IMG/VR virus record: IMGVR_UViG_3300042519_001676
Span: 1-64,000 of that record
Reading direction: 5' to 3' (one strand)
Source of the DNA: a virus
Length of the DNA: 64,000 nucleotides
The notes beneath the pieces were generated by a model. That model was not told the DNA's origin and did no database searches. It was given only the letters and a program-made list of their open reading frames with translations. This document shows positions 34,495 through 43,483 of this stretch, piece by piece. The translations under genes and the position numbers were made by a program. Position 1 is the stretch's first letter; each line of letters opens with the position of its first letter.

Positions 34495-35484
34495 TTACTT
34501 TCTTGGGCTAGAGAAAACTTTAGCACCAACCCTTTCGTTTCGTTTGTCGTTAGCTTCTTTATTAGCGGCCTTGCCGGGCTCTTTTGACTTACGGATAAAC
34601 GCAGGAACGTCTTCAGGTTTCGGACCTTCTGCAACAAACTTTCTATAATCATCCATTAGCTTAGATTCAAATGCAGCCACCGGGCTAGCAGTCTCTTCCT
34701 TCTTTTTTGCGTTCGGATCGGGCATTGGATTAGAACCACTGTTCGGCGGAGTATAATCAAAATCACGAACTTTGTTTACTACATGTGCAAAGTCGTTAGG
34801 GTTATAATCGCGTGTCTTTGGATCAGGTGTATTATCATACCCTTCGTCTTCTGGCTTTCCGTTATCACGTGCATTTAACTTGTCAGTTGTGCTGCCTTTA
34901 ATAGGTTCGTCGCTAGTAACCTTAACTGGCATATCTGTGGAGATTTTTACTGGTTGCCCTGTGCGAATCTTTTTAATAATGTCAGCTAATTCGTCTGCAC
35001 CGCTATCGTCTATGTTTGCAGGAGGCTCAGCAGTTAATGGGCCATCATCTGGTTGCTCAAGATCGTGATCCGTCATATCATGATCACCATCCATGTCAAC
35101 ATCGCCCAATGCTTTCATCATAGGATCCATTCCTGGCATACCCATTGTAGCACTAGGAGTATCAGTTTTAGCCAGATCCATAATGCCACGCATCATAGAA
35201 ACAATTTCTTGTGCATTGCCAGCACTCATGTTAATACTAGCTGGCATCTGAGGTGCCATATTCATTGGAGACCCCATGCCCATCATACCGCATTCTGCAA
35301 GTGCAGACTCATTAAGTTGTTTCTTAAAACCGCTTAATGCTCTTAGCTCGGACATATCTGGCTCAGGTAGATTCAATTCTACTTCTTTGCTTTCTGTTAA
35401 GACTGCTGGCTTTTCAACTAGTGCAGGCTGTGCGTTGCTGCCGTTTAGGCTAGACAATTTTTTAAGTATGTTTAACATTTCCAT
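34495..35484 (-). CDS. Met/Asp-rich structural or scaffold-like protein
   Basis: A 329-residue low-complexity protein. Start at 35484 (MEMLNILKKLSSLNG) has an AAGGAAAT site and lies 13 nt after the upstream stop; longer starts overlap that gene. The sequence is Met/Gly/Pro-rich around residues 70-140 and acidic in the middle, with a basic C-terminus (KANKEANDKRNERVGAK). Such flexible acidic proteins are typical of phage prohead cores, but no firm homologue was recognised. It belongs to the operon with gp16 and gp4. Confidence 0.65.
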   Translation of the reverse strand: MEMLNILKKLSSLNGSNAQPALVEKPAVLTESKEVELNLPEPDMSELRALSGFKKQLNESALAECGMMGMGSPMNMAPQMPASINMSAGNAQEIVSMMRGIMDLAKTDTPSATMGMPGMDPMMKALGDVDMDGDHDMTDHDLEQPDDGPLTAEPPANIDDSGADELADIIKKIRTGQPVKISTDMPVKVTSDEPIKGSTTDKLNARDNGKPEDEGYDNTPDPKTRDYNPNDFAHVVNKVRDFDYTPPNSGSNPMPDPNAKKKEETASPVAAFESKLMDDYRKFVAEGPKPEDVPAFIRKSKEPGKAANKEANDKRNERVGAKVFSSPRK

Positions 35485-35497
35485 ATTCGTATTTCCT

Positions 35498-36016
35498 TTA
35501 TTGACCCGAAGTAGGGATCTGTTCCCCACGCTCTTTGCGTCTAGCTGCGGCATCTGCATTTAACTGTTTCAAAAATGATGTATTATATTTTTCACCGTAG
35601 TAATCATCAAACTTTGCATTAGGCAATTCTTTGTACTCACTATCTGTTAGTAACGCACCTTCTCTCTTTTCTACGGGTTCTTGATATTCTTCCGACGGCT
35701 CTAATGGGCTACGTACTACCATGTAGTTTTCGTTAATGCCTAATTCTGCTGTCAGATATTTGTGTAATTCATTTGCAGTAGTTGGGTAATTAAGAGAGAT
35801 TTCGTAGATACTAACTTCTGCATTTTTAATTTTTGGAAAGTCTAGTGGTAATTGCTGGATAGGAGTTTTGCCTTTTTTGCTAAACTCAGCTACGCTGAAA
35901 CGTTCTAATAAACCCTTCATCTTTGCTTCTGATTCAGAGGTGCATTCTTGTGCGACTTTAATTTTAAAATCGTATTTTTTTACAGACTCTGTAAGATATT
36001 CTTTAAATGATCTCAT
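35498..36016 (-). CDS. protein with capsid-targeting-like N-terminus
   Basis: A 172-residue protein starting MRSFKEYLTES, very close to the capsid-targeting sequence of T4 internal proteins (MKTYQEFIxEA pattern), which directs proteins into the prohead core and is then cleaved. The rest is mixed alpha/beta with an acidic region and basic tail (ARRKERGEQIP). Location in the head/packaging operon agrees. It is probably packaged in the capsid (inference). Confidence 0.65.
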   Translation of the reverse strand: MRSFKEYLTESVKKYDFKIKVAQECTSESEAKMKGLLERFSVAEFSKKGKTPIQQLPLDFPKIKNAEVSIYEISLNYPTTANELHKYLTAELGINENYMVVRSPLEPSEEYQEPVEKREGALLTDSEYKELPNAKFDDYYGEKYNTSFLKQLNADAAARRKERGEQIPTSGQ

Positions 36017-36032
36017 GGTGATTTCCTATGCT

Positions 36033-36500
36033 TTATTTATCCAGATTTTTAAGTTTTGCAATGAGGCTGTTACGGTCTGTAATCAGCACTCCTTCAGCTT
36101 GTACTGACTCAGGATTTGCATTACCTTCTTTTTTATCTACAGCATATTTTTTTAGCTGTAATTCTACCATTTTTAACTTTTTATCAATTTTTGCACTTTT
36201 GGCAGTGATTGCGGCATTTAGCATATTGCCTGCAACTTCAAACATGCGGGCACCGTAACGTGCTTCGACGTTCATACCTAGATCCATTAGATCGTCGTAG
36301 GCTTTTTCAGCTTTGTTTGCTAGTGCATCTAATTCACTATCGCTAATGTCGCCAAGTCCTTTAACACGAGGTAAGGCTGCTGAAATTTTGTCAAATTCTT
36401 CTAGTTTTTCTTGTAAGGAAATTGTTATAGGTTCGGCAGGAATAACTACTTCCTCGTTATCTTGCGGCAAATTAAAAAGTTCTTCAAGTTTCTTTGTCAT
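36033..36500 (-). CDS. 16: small terminase subunit gp16-like
   Basis: A 155-residue helical protein. The central ALANKAEKAYDDLMDLG and MFEVAGNMLNAAITAKSAKIDKK resemble the T4 gp16 pattern of helices (YxDLxxxGxxAxDDLxxIAxxSExPRAYEVxxxLIKTLSDxN). gp16 forms rings that recognise DNA and stimulate gp17. Location beside gp4 and upstream of gp17 supports it. Size is like T4 gp16 (164). Confidence 0.7.
   Translation of the reverse strand: MTKKLEELFNLPQDNEEVVIPAEPITISLQEKLEEFDKISAALPRVKGLGDISDSELDALANKAEKAYDDLMDLGMNVEARYGARMFEVAGNMLNAAITAKSAKIDKKLKMVELQLKKYAVDKKEGNANPESVQAEGVLITDRNSLIAKLKNLDK
36034..36039 (-). promoter_or_regulatory. T4-late-type TAAATA motif
   Basis: Minus strand GATAAATAAAG 17 nt before the ATG at 36016, with AGGAAATC in the leader; within the end of the gp16-like gene. 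Confidence 0.5.
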
Positions 36501-36508
36501 AATATTAC

Positions 36509-36949
36509 TTATCGCTTTTTACTGCCATTATGGAAAATATCACGCTCGCTTACTACTCTAAACTGTATTCCACGGGCTTTACACCATGCACTGGCTGCTT
36601 CCCATTTTGCCATATTTTTTACATAAGCTGCTTGATTATGGGGGTTCTTGCCCACAGATTCTTTTACTGCTTGATTGTTGGGTTTAATTTCTATCATTTC
36701 CGCATGACGTTTTTGATTCTTATCCGAATAGACGATTAAAAAATCCGGAACGTATACTGTATTCTTTCCGGTGAGCGGATCTCTATAAGGAATCTTAACA
36801 GCTTCACTAGCCCACTGCTCTATTGCAGGGTTGTTGTCGCAGAACAGCATAAACGTATGTTCCCAACTTGATCTATAAACAGGATCATGTTGCCCCACAA
36901 ATTTTTCAGGATTTTTGGGAATGTATCGACCTTTAGCTGTGTTTCTCAT
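36509..36949 (-). CDS. 4: head completion protein gp4-like
   Basis: A 146-residue protein matching the gp4 head-completion family of T4-like phages: GRYIPKNPEKFVGQHDPVYRSSWEHTFMLFCDNNP, PYRDPLTGK, VPDFLIVY and EMIEIKPNNQ. The E...PDF...EIKP arrangement is that of a PD-(D/E)xK nuclease fold (TnsA-like), thought to trim DNA ends while the head is closed. It starts at the stop of the upstream gene (1-nt overlap). Confidence 0.85.
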   Translation of the reverse strand: MRNTAKGRYIPKNPEKFVGQHDPVYRSSWEHTFMLFCDNNPAIEQWASEAVKIPYRDPLTGKNTVYVPDFLIVYSDKNQKRHAEMIEIKPNNQAVKESVGKNPHNQAAYVKNMAKWEAASAWCKARGIQFRVVSERDIFHNGSKKR

Positions 36950-37320
36950 TAGGGTAAAATGTTACGTTTAACCACTTCAACGGGTGTAATGTTTTGTGTT
37001 GTGCCCAATACACTGGTCTTAAATCTATTGAAATTTAATATTTCCGATACTAACTGGCTCAGCTCAACATTTCCTAAATTTTTCATAGAATCGAGAACGT
37101 TCATCGGATTAAAGCTGTCACGCTTGGCCTGCATCATAATTGTTATGGCAATATTTTCTGCAGATTCGTCGCTGAATCCTTTGTTAGACAATAGCCCTTT
37201 CATTGCGGTCAACGTGTCGTTATGTAATTGAACAGGTAAATCATTATATTGATTTAAGTTCTTGTTTGATAAATCACTTGCAGACCTTGCTGCTTGTTTA
37301 GGTGGTATATTGGTATACAT
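36949..37320 (-). CDS. hypothetical tail/baseplate-operon protein
   Basis: A 123-residue helical protein (PPKQAARSASDLSNKNLNQ; AENIAITIMMQAKRDSFNPMNVLDSMKNLG). It lies between the baseplate tube protein and gp4 with 1-nt overlaps on both sides. Unknown; possible gp53- or gp26-like baseplate role is not supported by a motif. Confidence 0.65.
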   Translation of the reverse strand: MYTNIPPKQAARSASDLSNKNLNQYNDLPVQLHNDTLTAMKGLLSNKGFSDESAENIAITIMMQAKRDSFNPMNVLDSMKNLGNVELSQLVSEILNFNRFKTSVLGTTQNITPVEVVKRNILP

Positions 37321-38936
37321 TATGCAAAATATGTAGTTGTTGAATCGTCGTCATCTTCTTGGACTTCGTATACTTCTGCTTCTGAAACATCTATGTCTTC
37401 TGTGTCTGAGAATCGAGTTTCGGCATTTAGCCTTTCAGTTTCGAACGGATCGTCGGCACCTATTGTTTCATCTGAATTTTCAGAAGCTTCTGCCTCTGCT
37501 AGTAATGTTTCTAATTCTGCATCTTCTAAAGCAATAGTGTTTAAACTTGATGTTAATTTATCAGGATCTGTGTAGCCAAGCTCATCAAATTCTGCATAGA
37601 TTGCTTCTACTGCTTCAGGGTCCCCGTCTGCTGCTGCAATCCTTGCATCTAGTTCGCCTTTTAAACTGCGACTTTGTGCAATCTGTGCGGAAATATCTGA
37701 GGCCAATGCTGCTTTTTCTGCACGAGCAGTTGCAATTGCGGCAGATGTGCCGGCAGCACTAGACGGCAACAATCCTTTGATTGCGTTTCCGATCTTATCA
37801 GTTAATCCGCCAACTGCTCCGCCGATGCCTGCCGCTAATCCGCCTAAATTAAAGCCACCGCCACCGGCCTGCTGCGACCTAGGTACTGCGGTAGTAGGCA
37901 TCTCTCCTGGTAATGTTGCTAGAGAAAGTCCAGCAGGACTTTTTCCAGTTAACACATCAGGTAACTTTCCAGTTCTTGCAACTTTGTCTAAAATTCCGTA
38001 ACCTTCTGATAAGATACTTGCCTTGGAGATATTCTTAGCATTGTTAAAAATTGCAGCGGCACCTCTTGCAGTTTTGAATAATCCTAACGGACTTGCATCA
38101 CCTGCACCGCCAAATATTTCTCCAATTCCGGGGATAATGCCGCCTGGCCCTAATATACTATTGTTGCCGCCGCCAAAAATACTCAATGGGCCGGGAGTTG
38201 TATCGTAATGTATAGTAGCAAACCCAGTAGGGCTATCTCTTTTAATTTGCCCAGTTCCGTACAGTACTGTTTCAAATTGCACAGTCATATTATTTTCTAA
38301 CAATTTACTCTGTGTTTGATCTAGTTTATCGTGACTGAAATCTGTAATAATAGGATTGACTAGTACAAACGCTGTAAACTGTTTTCTATTGAGCTGATAA
38401 ATTTCAATAGATCTAAAGAAAGGATCTGTTTGCCCATTGTTTAGACCAAACGCTGTGCTTTCGTTAACATTGGTTCCTATCTTTTTATATTTTGTATCTG
38501 CAAATCCTGGGGCAATGGTCAATGCAGAAGTGTTCTTTCCGTCAACAAAATAATAGTTGTAATAGGCTTTCCACATACCAGTAGTGGTGTTATTGTGATC
38601 ATCATGAAACGCCATAGCCACTGGTTGATATTCAATTTTACTCTGTACAATAGCTTTTCTATTGTACTGATTAATTGTTTCTGTAGCAATTCTGTATTTA
38701 GGTAGGTCGATATTTTTTACCAGCAAACCTAACTCAGCACCGTTCTTTGTTAAAAACTGTTCAGTGATAGGATTGTTATTTCTGTTGATGTTAAACACAA
38801 CATAATACATGAACCCAGACTTGGGTGCTAGTCTAAAATAGTCATCAACATACAATCTACTCGCATGTTGGTAGTCTTTAACCTGCGTAGTGGTCGTAAG
38901 TGCTTGACCTAGAAAATTAGTGAATGCATTTGCCAT
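37320..38936 (-). CDS. baseplate tail-tube protein, gp48/gp54-like
   Basis: A 538-residue protein with a tube-protein fold pattern: RLAPKSGFMYYVVFNINR, NIDLPKYRIATETINQYNRKAIVQSKIEYQPVAMAFHDD and KQFTAFVLVNPIITDFSHDKLD. In T4-like phages this belongs to the baseplate-tube junction proteins that start or cap the tube. Residues about 330-520 are an Ala/Gly then acidic extension (EDIDVSEAEVYEVQEDDDD). The late motif CTAAATATTACT directly precedes the ATG (5-nt gap). Whether it equals gp48 or gp54 cannot be settled. Confidence 0.75.
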   Translation of the reverse strand: MANAFTNFLGQALTTTTQVKDYQHASRLYVDDYFRLAPKSGFMYYVVFNINRNNNPITEQFLTKNGAELGLLVKNIDLPKYRIATETINQYNRKAIVQSKIEYQPVAMAFHDDHNNTTTGMWKAYYNYYFVDGKNTSALTIAPGFADTKYKKIGTNVNESTAFGLNNGQTDPFFRSIEIYQLNRKQFTAFVLVNPIITDFSHDKLDQTQSKLLENNMTVQFETVLYGTGQIKRDSPTGFATIHYDTTPGPLSIFGGGNNSILGPGGIIPGIGEIFGGAGDASPLGLFKTARGAAAIFNNAKNISKASILSEGYGILDKVARTGKLPDVLTGKSPAGLSLATLPGEMPTTAVPRSQQAGGGGFNLGGLAAGIGGAVGGLTDKIGNAIKGLLPSSAAGTSAAIATARAEKAALASDISAQIAQSRSLKGELDARIAAADGDPEAVEAIYAEFDELGYTDPDKLTSSLNTIALEDAELETLLAEAEASENSDETIGADDPFETERLNAETRFSDTEDIDVSEAEVYEVQEDDDDSTTTYFA

Positions 38937-38941
38937 AGTAA

Positions 38942-38947
38942 TATTTA
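38942..38947 (-). promoter_or_regulatory. T4-late-type TAAATA motif
   Basis: Minus strand CTAAATATTACT then ATG (5-nt gap). Confidence 0.7.
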
Positions 38948-38952
38948 GCCGT

Positions 38953-38975
38953 AAAAAAAGGCCCCCTAAAGGGCC
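38953..38975 (-). terminator. intrinsic terminator after tail tube gene
   Basis: Minus strand GGCCC (38971-38975) pairs with GGGCC (38960-38964), loop TTTAGG, followed by TTTTTTT (38953-38959). It separates gp19 from the baseplate gene. Confidence 0.85.
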
Positions 38976-38993
38976 AATCTTTGAACAGGTTAA

Positions 38994-39632
38994 TTAACCT
39001 GTTGCTAAGGAAGATAATGTTCTTCCTACAGTAGCTCCTAAGCCAACTGGTTGACCTGAAGGTCCGATCTGTAGTGCGTTATCGTATTGGATTGTAAGTG
39101 CAATCTCCATCGGAGCACTCTCAGCATATGCCAATTCGTTATAGTTTACTGACTGCAAATAGCAACCATAAACTTCCCATGTTTCTAATACGTTAGCTGC
39201 CCAATTTGCATTGTCGCCATTGCCGCCGTCAAGCATCTCAATACGAGTTAAGAACTTGTATTCAGCACCTGCTGCTGCACTTGCTTGTTCAAAGAAATCA
39301 AACTGCTTCTGTAGTTGTTCGCCAACTAACTTAGTAACGTTGCCTTGAGCATCGTCGCGAAGAGTCAAGTTCATTGGTTGCCATGTGTGCTTACCGGCAT
39401 AGTTAATCTGGCTGTTATACACGTGAATTGTTTGATTTTCAAACTGAACTTGCGGTCTAGCTGCCGTTACAACTTGCTTGGTTAGCTCAGTGGTAGGTTT
39501 TGTAACACCAAAATTTTCTAGTGATACACGGAAGCGATACTTCAACTTCGGCATCAATAGACCTTGAACGGTACTACTTTGTCCACCACCTGCTAGTGGA
39601 ACTGTGAATCTGCTTAAACTTGCGATTGCCAT
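38994..39632 (-). CDS. 19: tail tube protein gp19
   Basis: A 212-residue tube subunit. Recognised by LKYRFRVSLENFGV, VVTAARPQVQFENQTIHVYNSQINYAGKHTWQPMNLTLRDD and WEVYGCYLQSVNYNELAYAESAPMEIALTIQYDNA, all typical of gp19 in T4-like phages (T4: 163 residues). It stacks to form the inner tube through which DNA passes. A TAAATA motif 22 nt upstream and AAGGAG give a leadered late transcript. Confidence 0.93.
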   Translation of the reverse strand: MAIASLSRFTVPLAGGGQSSTVQGLLMPKLKYRFRVSLENFGVTKPTTELTKQVVTAARPQVQFENQTIHVYNSQINYAGKHTWQPMNLTLRDDAQGNVTKLVGEQLQKQFDFFEQASAAAGAEYKFLTRIEMLDGGNGDNANWAANVLETWEVYGCYLQSVNYNELAYAESAPMEIALTIQYDNALQIGPSGQPVGLGATVGRTLSSLATG

Positions 39633-39654
39633 CTTATGTGCTCCTTGTCCTTAA

Positions 39655-39660
39655 TATTTA
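39655..39660 (-). promoter_or_regulatory. T4-late-type TAAATA motif before gp19
   Basis: Minus strand GGTAAATATTAAGG, 22 nt before the ATG at 39632, with AAGGAG between. Confidence 0.7.
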
Positions 39661-39664
39661 CCAA

Positions 39665-42600
39665 TTATAGTCCAGCTTGAATATCGCCAGTGTTTTTCAA
39701 GCGTAGTGGAATATAGATAAATTCAACTGCTTTTACTGGTTCAATAGCAATGTCTAACCATAGTTCTGAACGGTCTACTCTTGTAGGTGTGTTGTTTGTT
39801 TCATCACACACTACTAAGAAGTCGTACAGTGCTCGCTGTCCTACTAACTCTAGTAAGAAGCTTTCTGTTGCTTGTTTGATCTCGTTACGAGTAATTCTAT
39901 CGTTAGGTTCAAACAAGAACGGCTTAACTAATAGACTTAACTGTCTACGTAAGTATGCAACTAAACGTGCAACGTTAATTCTGTCTAATGCACTGGCGTT
40001 TCTTGCACGAGTGTATTGACCAAAGTTAACAATGCCAGCACCTGGAATTGTAGCGATTGGGTTAACTTTAACTCCTGCTAGTACATCACGTAAGCTCTGT
40101 GGCAAGCTAGTTGTTTTAAACTCGCCTTCACTAGTAATGTAACCAACACTGGTAGCATTGTCAACACCGCCGCGACGTGTGCCAGCCGGAGCAAACCACT
40201 GGAAGCTCTTAGCATCGCTGTTAACGATAGTACGTAGCATCATGTGGCTTGGTGGAACAACAATAGCATTTCCTAAGTTGTCATTTGTATAACCGCTTGG
40301 ATAGAACATAGCCATATATTCGTCATAGCTAACTGCACCTTCTTCACTGTTGTCAAATGCCAACGCTGTGTTGAAGCCCCAGTTGTTTAGTTCTGTTCCG
40401 TTAGGTTGTAATCTAAACGGTGTATCACCAACAACAAATGCTGTTAATCCGCGATCTGTGTTGAATGCAATCATATTTTGAATTGCTTCTGGATATCCAG
40501 GAGCTGCAATCAAATTAAAGATTACAGTGTCAGTGTCACGAATACTTTGGTTAGTGTCAATTAGGGCTTTGAATGCTTCTACAACAAAACCTCGTTGAGC
40601 CCAACGACCAAAGCTGCCCTGGCCGGTTGGTTGGTTAGGACTTACTGTGATCCAACGGTTAGCAACATAAGGAGTAGAGCTGTTAGATCCGTCCATTTGC
40701 TCGTCGTTGTAACGTGGGTTCTTACCGTCGTTTGCATCAATGTTGATGTGTGTTGTAACATACTTCTTAACGTTGAATCCTGAACGGCGTAGGTTCCACA
40801 AATGCATACCACGTGGGTATAATGCTGGATCTGGTGCGTCTGGGTCTAAGTAGTCACTGGCTAGTAGATCAACAATGTCTGCCATCTCTTCGCTTGTTCC
40901 TGCTGTGCTCCAACGTGCATCTGCAAACAACCATCCGTCTGGAGTTGTTTGATCTGTAGTGTCTTGTAAAATCCATTTTCCGCCTGTACGGATATAAACT
41001 ACTCTGCCATAGTTACTGACGTCAGCTGTGCTGATCCAAATGTCGTTATCAACTAATGGATCACCGTTGCTCTGTGTAGTAGGTGCTACACTGGCAACAA
41101 TTGGACCTGCAGGATCAGTTAAAGGATATACATTCTTATAACCTTTCCATGTTGTTCCGTTGTGAACCATAATATCTACTTCGTCAACAACACTGCTATA
41201 CCATAATTGACCATCAATTGGGTCTGTAAATGGTGTTTGTGCTGCTGCTTCGTATACTAAAGGCTTCCAGTTACTTGCATAGAACGTGATGTCTCTGCTG
41301 TCGTATGTAGCTTTTGCGTATAAATTCTTTGTTCCAGTTTCAATACCGGTAGTGCTGTTTCTGCTCCAACCGGAGAATCCTAACACACTAGTCAATGGTG
41401 AACCTGTACCATTCTTAAGATTGATCTGGCCGCCTATTGCGTGTTGAATTGTTAAACTTGTAGCTGCTCCGCTAGCGTTTGAACTAGCAACACTAGCAGT
41501 TACATGCGTCATATTCAGTGCGTTAATCTTGCTGATAATATCATCAACATCGTCGCCTGCTACTAAGTTAACAGTGTATGCAGTGCTATAATTAGCAACG
41601 CCAGCAGTGGATGTGTCTAAACCTTCGTAAATTACAAAGTTAGATGTTGTAGAAACTGTTCCAGTTGTAGCAACGCTGGTAATCTTTGTTGCACCGCTGG
41701 CGTTTCTTCTGTAGGCTTTGAATGCAGCAACCTGCGGACTAGATGTAGAAGTTGTTGCACTTCCTGCACCCATTGTAAAGTTCTGCTGAATATAGACTCT
41801 GCCAACTGGAATATCACCAGTAGCATCGATAGTATTAATAGCTGTTTGATGCTCATCAAAAATACTAGCAGATTGCAAGCTAAATGCACCTTGTGCTTCG
41901 CTGTACAACTTAACATACCAATCTGCACCGCTGTTAGGCACAGTTGTTTTAACATATACAGAACCTGTTGGCTTATCGCCAAAATCTGGATACTTAGTGT
42001 GAGGTGCTTGATATAGAGTTACTGCATCATAAGTAGCTGCTGGTAAACCAATAGCAGTTAACATTAATGCTAATCCAGTACCTTCTACAATTCTAATCTT
42101 TCCGTCAGATACAGAACCGTCACTCTTTGCACGAGCATCTGCATATAGCTCTAAGAACCCGCCGGCATTTACTCTAGAACCAACTCCATGCACTCTCATA
42201 GCAGTGTTAATGCTAGTTGCTAGTGCAGTTAGTGTAGTTCCGCTTAGGGTAACAGTTTGACCGTTGATGATCAATGTGTTGCCATTATAAGCAGTTAATG
42301 CAGGGTTAGATGCAGTAGATACCACAACAGGGTGGCTTGTCTGCCAGCATGTGCTAGAGAATGTTGCAGCAGAAGCAAAACCTGCTTCAAAGTTTGTACC
42401 GACTACTACCCAATTTCCGCTGCTGTTTTTGTACCATACAGTGTTGGCATTATCGCTAGTTACTACTATTGCATACTGACCGTTAGAGCCAAAACTTGCT
42501 TTTGGAGTAACGCCAGTACCGCCATCAGTTACTGTGGCATAGTTATCGTTATCAATTACTAGAGGAACTTTGTTAGTAAAGCTGTCTGTAGAAGTGTTCC

Positions 42601-43045
42601 ACTCAAAAATACCCCAACGTGTGTTAGATGTATCAAGCCAGTATGTTCCGTCTACTGGTTCGCCCACTGGCATAGAACTTGCTGCACTAATTTGACTTAG
42701 ATCTAAATCTGCACGAACAACATATGCACGTGAACTTACACCTAATACAGAATATGCTGCTTGTAAGCCGTATTCGTTTTGTTCACCACCGTGTACTGGA
42801 TTTCCGCTTGCATCTTGATAGAATTGCGGAGTTCCGAATGTATCAGTTAGATCACGTTGGCTAGTAATTAAATAAACTCGACCAGCATTTGCTGATAGTG
42901 TTCCGGGTGCCGTACCTGTACCGCTAGCATTCTGCTTGTTGGATGCGGTTGCCACAAAAATCAAAGGTACAGTCGACGGTGCTGCCGGTAAGTAAAAACT
43001 CTCGTCAATTACGCTAACTTGTACGCCTGGTGAATTTAAAGCCAT
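39665..43045 (-). CDS. 18: tail sheath protein gp18
   Basis: A 1,126-residue contractile sheath subunit. The N-terminus (MALNSPGVQVSVIDESFYLPAAPSTVPLIFVATASNK) and C-terminus (RDVLAGVKVNPIATIPGAGIVNFGQYTRARNASALDRINVARLVAYLRRQL; WLDIAIEPVKAVEFIYIPL) are classic gp18. T4 gp18 has 659 residues; here about 450 extra residues of beta-rich, Ser/Thr/Asn-rich sequence fill the middle (about 140-690), probably surface-exposed insertions. A GGGAG site and TAAATA 34 nt upstream give a normal late leader. Confidence 0.93.
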   Translation of the reverse strand: MALNSPGVQVSVIDESFYLPAAPSTVPLIFVATASNKQNASGTGTAPGTLSANAGRVYLITSQRDLTDTFGTPQFYQDASGNPVHGGEQNEYGLQAAYSVLGVSSRAYVVRADLDLSQISAASSMPVGEPVDGTYWLDTSNTRWGIFEWNTSTDSFTNKVPLVIDNDNYATVTDGGTGVTPKASFGSNGQYAIVVTSDNANTVWYKNSSGNWVVVGTNFEAGFASAATFSSTCWQTSHPVVVSTASNPALTAYNGNTLIINGQTVTLSGTTLTALATSINTAMRVHGVGSRVNAGGFLELYADARAKSDGSVSDGKIRIVEGTGLALMLTAIGLPAATYDAVTLYQAPHTKYPDFGDKPTGSVYVKTTVPNSGADWYVKLYSEAQGAFSLQSASIFDEHQTAINTIDATGDIPVGRVYIQQNFTMGAGSATTSTSSPQVAAFKAYRRNASGATKITSVATTGTVSTTSNFVIYEGLDTSTAGVANYSTAYTVNLVAGDDVDDIISKINALNMTHVTASVASSNASGAATSLTIQHAIGGQINLKNGTGSPLTSVLGFSGWSRNSTTGIETGTKNLYAKATYDSRDITFYASNWKPLVYEAAAQTPFTDPIDGQLWYSSVVDEVDIMVHNGTTWKGYKNVYPLTDPAGPIVASVAPTTQSNGDPLVDNDIWISTADVSNYGRVVYIRTGGKWILQDTTDQTTPDGWLFADARWSTAGTSEEMADIVDLLASDYLDPDAPDPALYPRGMHLWNLRRSGFNVKKYVTTHINIDANDGKNPRYNDEQMDGSNSSTPYVANRWITVSPNQPTGQGSFGRWAQRGFVVEAFKALIDTNQSIRDTDTVIFNLIAAPGYPEAIQNMIAFNTDRGLTAFVVGDTPFRLQPNGTELNNWGFNTALAFDNSEEGAVSYDEYMAMFYPSGYTNDNLGNAIVVPPSHMMLRTIVNSDAKSFQWFAPAGTRRGGVDNATSVGYITSEGEFKTTSLPQSLRDVLAGVKVNPIATIPGAGIVNFGQYTRARNASALDRINVARLVAYLRRQLSLLVKPFLFEPNDRITRNEIKQATESFLLELVGQRALYDFLVVCDETNNTPTRVDRSELWLDIAIEPVKAVEFIYIPLRLKNTGDIQAGL

Positions 43046-43078
43046 TTGTTATCTCCCATATAATGGTTTTCTTTTGTA

Positions 43079-43084
43079 TATTTA
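43079..43084 (-). promoter_or_regulatory. T4-late-type TAAATA motif before gp18
   Basis: Minus strand ACTAAATATAC 33 nt before the ATG at 43045. Confidence 0.7.
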
Positions 43085-43110
43085 GTACCAATGGCTAAAA
43101 ACTACCGGGT

Positions 43111-43116
43111 TAAATA
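43111..43116 (+). promoter_or_regulatory. T4-late-type TAAATA motif before HNH gene
   Basis: GTTAAATACTGAAC 31 nt before the ATG at 43148, with AAAGGGCGG in the leader. Confidence 0.55.
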
Positions 43117-43147
43117 CTGAACAAAAGGGAACTAAAAGGGCGGTCGT

Positions 43148-43483
43148 ATGCGTGATCTATGTAAAAAATGTCAAAGAAGGCCTGTTGCTATCAATTATCT
43201 TAAAGAAGGCAGGATATACTATAGGTCAATGTGCGATCATTGTTCTAAGAGTTACAAGACAGCTCGCCCTACCTGGTCAAGTAGTGGGTACAAAAAGAAA
43301 GCCGCATGTGATAGATGCGGCTTTAAAGGTGAAGACTCGGAGCAGTTCGATGTGTATCACATAGACGGTGACATCAGTAATTGCAAGTATTCAAATTTAA
43401 AAACAGTCTGTGCTAACTGTCAACGAATATTACACAAGCTCAAACAACCTTGGAGGCGTGGGGATCTAACACCAGATTTTTAA
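43148..43483 (+). CDS. HNH endonuclease-like protein
   Basis: A 111-residue protein with Cys5/Cys8 and Cys29/Cys32 (CKKC, CDHC) zinc knuckle, then an HNH core: CDRCGF (Cys54, Cys57), YHIDGDISNCKYSNLKTVCANC (His71, Asn84, Cys88, Cys91). Free-standing HNH nucleases of this size are common in T4-like phages, either as homing enzymes or packaging helpers. Strand is opposite to neighbours and its end overlaps the dNMP kinase gene end by 44 nt, a sign of insertion or independent expression. Confidence 0.8.
   Translation: MRDLCKKCQRRPVAINYLKEGRIYYRSMCDHCSKSYKTARPTWSSSGYKKKAACDRCGFKGEDSEQFDVYHIDGDISNCKYSNLKTVCANCQRILHKLKQPWRRGDLTPDF

Noticed and set aside
34495-35559. Start of the Met-rich protein at 35559
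   Set aside because: It overlaps the upstream gene by 62 nt without a ribosome site, whereas 35484 has a clear one.
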